The notes beneath the pieces are model-generated. The model saw only the letters and a program-made list of their open reading frames with translations. It did not search any database and was not told where the DNA came from. 18,132 nucleotides of DNA, from positions 1 to 18,132 of the forward strand of contig VSNQ01000100.1 in NCBI GenBank assembly GCA_009774395.1, given 5' to 3'. Positions 15,173 through 18,132 of the stretch are shown in pieces. The DNA is from Lachnospiraceae bacterium. GTDB taxonomy: Bacteria; Bacillota; Clostridia; Lachnospirales; Lachnospiraceae. Position numbers and translations under genes: made by a program. Numbering within the stretch: the first letter of the stretch is position 1; every line of letters begins with the position of its first letter.

Positions 15173-15733
15173 TTAATCCTCAAGCCCCATTTGCGCAAAG
15201 CTTGCCAAACCAAGCATTCCACAAATTCTTGCTGCCCGTTCGTCATTGTTATTGCAATCTGAAATATTGATGTTTTTCTCTGCTGCCAGTGCTTCAAGCT
15301 CCGGCTTTTTCATCCGTGAGATACTATCCGCAGACAATACTATCTCCGGCTGCTGCCCGTTCGCGACATCTACTGGTTTTGGGCTGCTATCTTCTACTTC
15401 GTTCCTAAAATCTTGCATTTTGGAGCTAATATTTTCTACTTCGTTCCTAAAATCTTGCATTTCTGGAGTAATATCTTCTGTTTCGTTCGCTAGTTCTTGC
15501 ATTTTGGGACTGTTATCTTCTGTTTCGCTTCCAGTACTGCCAAATAATTTCATAAAATCATCAACATCTGCAATATCTGTACCGCTGTCATCTGCATATT
15601 GCAATTCTTCAAATCTCCCAGTAGCCAACAGCCTTTCTGCCATTTCATCTTCAATATGAAAAGGGACTCCCTTTACACATGAATATCCTTTCACTGCATA
15701 AGAAAGCCCCTGTTTTAATTCTAATCTTCTCAT
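15173..15733 (-). CDS. yqbF: YqbF-like protein with HeH/LEM C-terminal domain and internal repeats
   Basis: 186 residues, start ATG 15733 with AAGGAGG about 9 bases upstream inside the end of the capsid gene. Residues 1-45 form a small domain (LKQGLSYAVKGYSCVKGVPFHI, then ERLLATGRFEEL) like YqbF. Residues 70-125 consist of four 14-residue repeats of the type EVEDxSxKMQDFRN. The C-terminus (about 137-174, ISRMKKPELEALAAEKNI...DERAARICGML) is a HeH/LEM-type helix-extended-helix domain, which often binds nucleic acid. The role is not known; location next to the capsid suggests a head decoration, DNA-contact or assembly protein. The repeat block is not part of the two recognisable domains. Confidence 0.85.
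   Translation of the reverse strand: MRRLELKQGLSYAVKGYSCVKGVPFHIEDEMAERLLATGRFEELQYADDSGTDIADVDDFMKLFGSTGSETEDNSPKMQELANETEDITPEMQDFRNEVENISSKMQDFRNEVEDSSPKPVDVANGQQPEIVLSADSISRMKKPELEALAAEKNINISDCNNNDERAARICGMLGLASFAQMGLED
15359..15526 (-). repeat. Four 42-bp in-frame tandem repeats in the YqbF-like gene
   Basis: Encodes residues 70-125 as four 14-residue units. The two central units share a 29-base exact match (15392-15420 and 15434-15462), much closer than the outer units, so part of the array is recent. Acidic and likely helical linker. Confidence 0.92.
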
Positions 15734-15747
15734 TAATCTGCACCTCC

Positions 15748-16680
15748 TTAATTCAGTGATGGCAGATTGGTAATTATTGCTGTTGCATCCAATTCCTCAA
15801 TAATAGGGTCAAAATCCAAATGGCAGACATAAAACCGCTTATCCTGCATAATAGCCTCTTTGCCTTCTGTCGTTTTCCGGATTTTTATATCGTAAGTGTT
15901 AACTAAAATAAGATTCTGCGGATCGGTAAGCAGAATTTTATCATCGCTCATGGATGGACAGGACACAGTAGGAATATGTACCGGCTGGGAATATACCGAT
16001 TCAGGAACTGCACCGCCCTTCGCAATTACTTGATTCATCAAATATAATTCCCACTGCTGCGCTCTCTTTGGTGACATTAACCAACGTAACTTTCCATTGT
16101 TATATTTATTAGGCAGTTGTCCCAGCGTCTTATAAAAAATATCAAGACTCATGGCATTATCGCCGGATGCATCATAAACATGACCGCCATTATTAATCTG
16201 TTTAATCCAGCCATCATTCAGCTTTAAAAAATCATAATCTTTATCACTGGAAGGCGTATCCTCGTCCCCATTCAAATAGATATCCTCTAAATCGACACCA
16301 AGCTGCGCCGTCATAAGATTTGTGATAACAGCTTCTAACTGCTGTCCTTCAATATTTTCACGTAGTGTTTCTTCTGTAATTTCCCACGGCAGACGAACTG
16401 CTTTACAAGCATATTCGATTACCTGCGTATTTACTCCCGCCCTGTAGCCGTCATCTGTATTTTCCGTTTTAGCGCGGAGAATACGTGCAGCAATACCTAT
16501 CTTATCAATTTCACCGCTTTTTGCGCTTCGCATTACGTGTCTTACCAGTTTCACAAGGTTTGTTGCGTCAAATGTCTGCTTGATAAATTTCCTTGCCTGT
16601 TCTGGATTCAGTAAACCATGATTGATACTTCCCGTTTGGATTGCACCGGCTTTGTTGATTAATTGTGCATTCGTTAACAT
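15748..16680 (-). CDS. xkdG: Major capsid protein (XkdG/YqbE-like, HK97 fold)
   Basis: 310 residues with AAGGAGG 8 bases upstream of ATG 16680. The sequence follows the XkdG/YqbE family: an N-terminal helix (LNPEQARKFIKQTFDATNLVKLV), a VRLPWEITEETLRENIEGQQLE spine-helix region, YNNGKLRWLMSPKRAQQWELYL, and a late strand set (DPQNLILVNTYDIKIRKTTEG). These proteins adopt the HK97 fold and build the procapsid with the preceding scaffold or protease. There is no long N-terminal delta domain, so the scaffold function must come from elsewhere, probably the C-terminus of the upstream XkdF gene. Length is typical. Confidence 0.92.
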   Translation of the reverse strand: MLTNAQLINKAGAIQTGSINHGLLNPEQARKFIKQTFDATNLVKLVRHVMRSAKSGEIDKIGIAARILRAKTENTDDGYRAGVNTQVIEYACKAVRLPWEITEETLRENIEGQQLEAVITNLMTAQLGVDLEDIYLNGDEDTPSSDKDYDFLKLNDGWIKQINNGGHVYDASGDNAMSLDIFYKTLGQLPNKYNNGKLRWLMSPKRAQQWELYLMNQVIAKGGAVPESVYSQPVHIPTVSCPSMSDDKILLTDPQNLILVNTYDIKIRKTTEGKEAIMQDKRFYVCHLDFDPIIEELDATAIITNLPSLN

Positions 16681-16720
16681 TGTTCTTTCCTCCTTATTTT
16701 TACATACTTGTTATTGTCTT

Positions 16721-17068
16721 TCAAAACATACCTGTCATATAGTGAAGTTCTTCACCCTTAGCTATGTCTGCGCCGGCAGCAGAATTTAGATTGCCCGGAA
16801 GCGCTCTGCTCTGCATAACGGGCTGAAGCGCTTTCATAACCGGTTCAATTGCCTTTGATACTTCCTCGCCTACCATTTTTGCAACTGTTTCCGCAGTTAT
16901 CACGCTTTCAGCTATGGAACCGTCCGAAGAAGCAGCAGCCTGTGACGTTCCTGTTTCTCCGCTTCCGTCCTTTGATACAGGAGCTAATTCCTGTAGCTGC
17001 TTTGTGATTGGCTCCATTGCCTTTTTTACTTCATCTCCTACAAGTTTCTGTACATCTTCCCGTGACAT
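16721..17068 (-). CDS. Putative nested scaffold protein, internal in-frame start of the xkdF gene
   Basis: An ATG at 17068, in frame with the protease, is preceded by AAAAGGAGG with an 8-base spacer, a better ribosome binding site than that of the full-length gene. It would give a separate 115-residue protein beginning MSREDVQKLVGDEVKKAMEP and sharing the stop at 16721. The product has two near-identical helices (residues 5-28 and 61-84, 13 of 24 identical) separated by a flexible Ser/Gly/Ala stretch, and a short hydrophobic C-terminus (EELHYMTGMF) that could contact capsid. This is the lambda C/Nu3 arrangement. The translation signal is seen directly; production of the short form is inferred. 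Confidence 0.65.
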   Translation of the reverse strand: MSREDVQKLVGDEVKKAMEPITKQLQELAPVSKDGSGETGTSQAAASSDGSIAESVITAETVAKMVGEEVSKAIEPVMKALQPVMQSRALPGNLNSAAGADIAKGEELHYMTGMF

Positions 17069-18046
17069 ATCAATATCCTCCTTTTGAACATTATTGGCTG
17101 TGTCTGATTCTCCATCATCAAATTCTGATAAAAAAGAACCAAGTGTATCATAAATGCTTTTTAAGGCACTCAGATTTTTCGTGCTAAGACTCTTGCCTGC
17201 TTTCGTTACGGGCATTGCCGTTTCTTTGGCTGCTTTTTCTAGTGATTTTACAATGCTTCCATCCGAAGTAAGTAATTGCGTGACAATATCATTAAAATCC
17301 TCTAATGCTTCCCGAATTGTACTCTCATCAGCATTATAACCCCATTCCCAAACACCTGTATCCGGATTATAGAAATTTCCTTCCAATGTGGAACGCAGCG
17401 CATACCACGCGGAATAAAAATTGTCCTCCTTTACCCTGCGTTGAAAATTTGTTTTTACTGCTCCTTTTTCTACTACATCAAATCCCATAGCTTTCGCTAA
17501 CCTGCGGAACAGCCCTTTGGGTTCATCCGCTTTTTCAACAGAAAGCGCTACATCTTCCTCCGAATATACCCCAATACCGCCCATCGAAAATCCTGTGATA
17601 TCCCCTTTCTGAATGGATTCCCACACATCAGTATCCGAAATTTCCATTGTCATAAGCCACGTTCCCTTTTTAATGGCTTCTCCTTCAATTTCCATATCAC
17701 ACTTCGCAACATATGATTCTACTACTGCTGCCCCCTCGCACTTCTGGAAGCAGTGCTGTAAATCTACCTGATTTCCGTTCTTAGCAAACCAATAGGCAGC
17801 TTTTGTAATTTCTTCTTCTGTCATATAATTGCCTTGTGAATCCTCAACCATTGGCTCATATACAATACCTGTCACAAAATGACTGTCTGTATCAGCCTTT
17901 AGAATGCGTCCAAATGTGGAAAATGCTGCAGCGCCGTTCTCTGATTTGGTTATTAAAAACTGCTTTTTATTTGCAGCTTTATTTACCAGTGACACAAAGC
18001 TGATTTTTGCGTCTGTAATTGCGTATGCTTTCATAATCTTTGGCAT
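16721..18046 (-). CDS. xkdF: XkdF-like prohead protease with fused scaffold-like C-terminus
   Basis: 441 residues from ATG 18046, set by GAGGAGG at 18058-18064, 11 bases upstream; the longer TTG start at 18085 lies before that site and is rejected. Residues about 20-170 resemble the XkdF/YqbD serine protease domain: VDLQHCF (His98) and TGFSMGG (Ser154) are the likely catalytic His and Ser; I cannot assign the third residue. Residues about 190-320 form a helical middle part (AWYALRSTLEGNFYNPDTGVW). Residues 327-441 are Ala, Glu and Lys-rich with two similar helices and look like a capsid scaffold. It directly precedes the capsid gene, as in PBSX. A second, internal start is reported separately. 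Confidence 0.87.
   Translation of the reverse strand: MPKIMKAYAITDAKISFVSLVNKAANKKQFLITKSENGAAAFSTFGRILKADTDSHFVTGIVYEPMVEDSQGNYMTEEEITKAAYWFAKNGNQVDLQHCFQKCEGAAVVESYVAKCDMEIEGEAIKKGTWLMTMEISDTDVWESIQKGDITGFSMGGIGVYSEEDVALSVEKADEPKGLFRRLAKAMGFDVVEKGAVKTNFQRRVKEDNFYSAWYALRSTLEGNFYNPDTGVWEWGYNADESTIREALEDFNDIVTQLLTSDGSIVKSLEKAAKETAMPVTKAGKSLSTKNLSALKSIYDTLGSFLSEFDDGESDTANNVQKEDIDMSREDVQKLVGDEVKKAMEPITKQLQELAPVSKDGSGETGTSQAAASSDGSIAESVITAETVAKMVGEEVSKAIEPVMKALQPVMQSRALPGNLNSAAGADIAKGEELHYMTGMF
17077..17085 (-). promoter_or_regulatory. Internal ribosome binding site AAAAGGAGG inside xkdF
   Basis: Nine-base match to the anti-Shine-Dalgarno sequence, ending 8 bases before an in-frame ATG. On a visual scan of the other genes I saw no other internal GGAGG with an in-frame ATG at normal distance. 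Confidence 0.75.
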
Positions 18047-18068
18047 AACATCTTGTACCTCCTCGTAT

Positions 18069-18108
18069 AATAAGTTTGTAAGCAAGAAATATTGCTTATG
18101 AACTTATT
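18069..18108. other. 17-bp inverted repeat upstream of xkdF (possible terminator or operator)
   Basis: Arms 18069-18085 and 18092-18108 pair over 17 bases around a 6-base loop. In plus-strand RNA every position pairs, with two adjacent G-U wobbles in the middle, and the stem is followed by CTTTTT, the layout of an intrinsic terminator against the gene direction. In minus-strand RNA the two wobbles become A-C mismatches and no U tract follows, so it would not terminate head-gene transcription. It lies 4 bases upstream of the xkdF ribosome binding site. The rest of the right end (18109-18132) is probably the end of the upstream head gene or its gap; its stop cannot be assigned. Confidence 0.6.
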
Positions 18109-18132
18109 CTTTTTATGTGTATAGTGGTAAGG

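Noticed and set aside
16721..18085. TTG start at 18085 for xkdF
   Set aside because: Lies upstream of the ribosome binding site and inside the inverted repeat; ATG 18046 fits the site.

Overview
The window is an uninterrupted, single-strand (all minus strand) structural module of a contractile-tailed (myovirus-type) phage or prophage. It is moderately AT-rich, with strong AGGAGG ribosome binding sites, short or overlapping gene junctions and PBSX/skin-type gene order. This points to a low-GC Firmicute host, probably a clostridial (Lachnospiraceae-like) bacterium; the host assignment is inference from style only. All product calls rest on recognising protein families and on gene order matching Bacillus subtilis PBSX (xkd) and skin (yqb), not on a database search.

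Transcription runs from right to left. Head region (about 18046 to 15173): XkdF-type prohead protease with a scaffold-like C-terminus, XkdG major capsid protein, YqbF-like HeH/LEM protein. Connector region (15160 to 13424): YqbG, YqbH, an HK97-gp10/XkdI-like protein and an XkdJ-like protein. Tail shaft region (13409 to 10548): a small unknown protein, XkdK sheath, XkdM tube, and the XkdN chaperone with a -1 frameshift extension. Then come the 1622-residue XkdO tape measure (10530 to 5662), the baseplate genes XkdP (LysM), XkdQ (hub), XkdR, XkdS (gp25-like), XkdT (gpJ-like) and XkdU (5672 to 1133), and a tail fibre gene that runs off the left edge. There is no host gene, RNA gene, insertion sequence or CRISPR array, and no gene-free stretch over 300 bases. 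The longest gaps are about 97 bases (tube/chaperone, holding a hairpin) and the last 86 bases at the right end (also holding a hairpin).

The most interesting signals sit inside or between ordinary structural genes. (1) A very good internal ribosome binding site and in-frame ATG at 17068 could produce the C-terminal 115 residues of the XkdF protease as a separate scaffold, like lambda C/Nu3. (2) A perfect A-AAA-AAC slippery heptamer lies directly before the XkdN stop, followed by an otherwise unannotated 51-codon -1 frame with the expected tail chaperone extension. (3) In-frame tandem repeats of 13 to 14 residues occur in three separate proteins (tape measure, YqbF-like, small pre-sheath protein). 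(4) The XkdQ hub carries an Ala/Lys-rich tail of about 138 residues that the usual family length does not account for. (5) A 14-bp hairpin between the tube and chaperone genes could act as an attenuator that lowers expression downstream of the sheath and tube. (6) An almost perfect inverted repeat lies upstream of xkdF.
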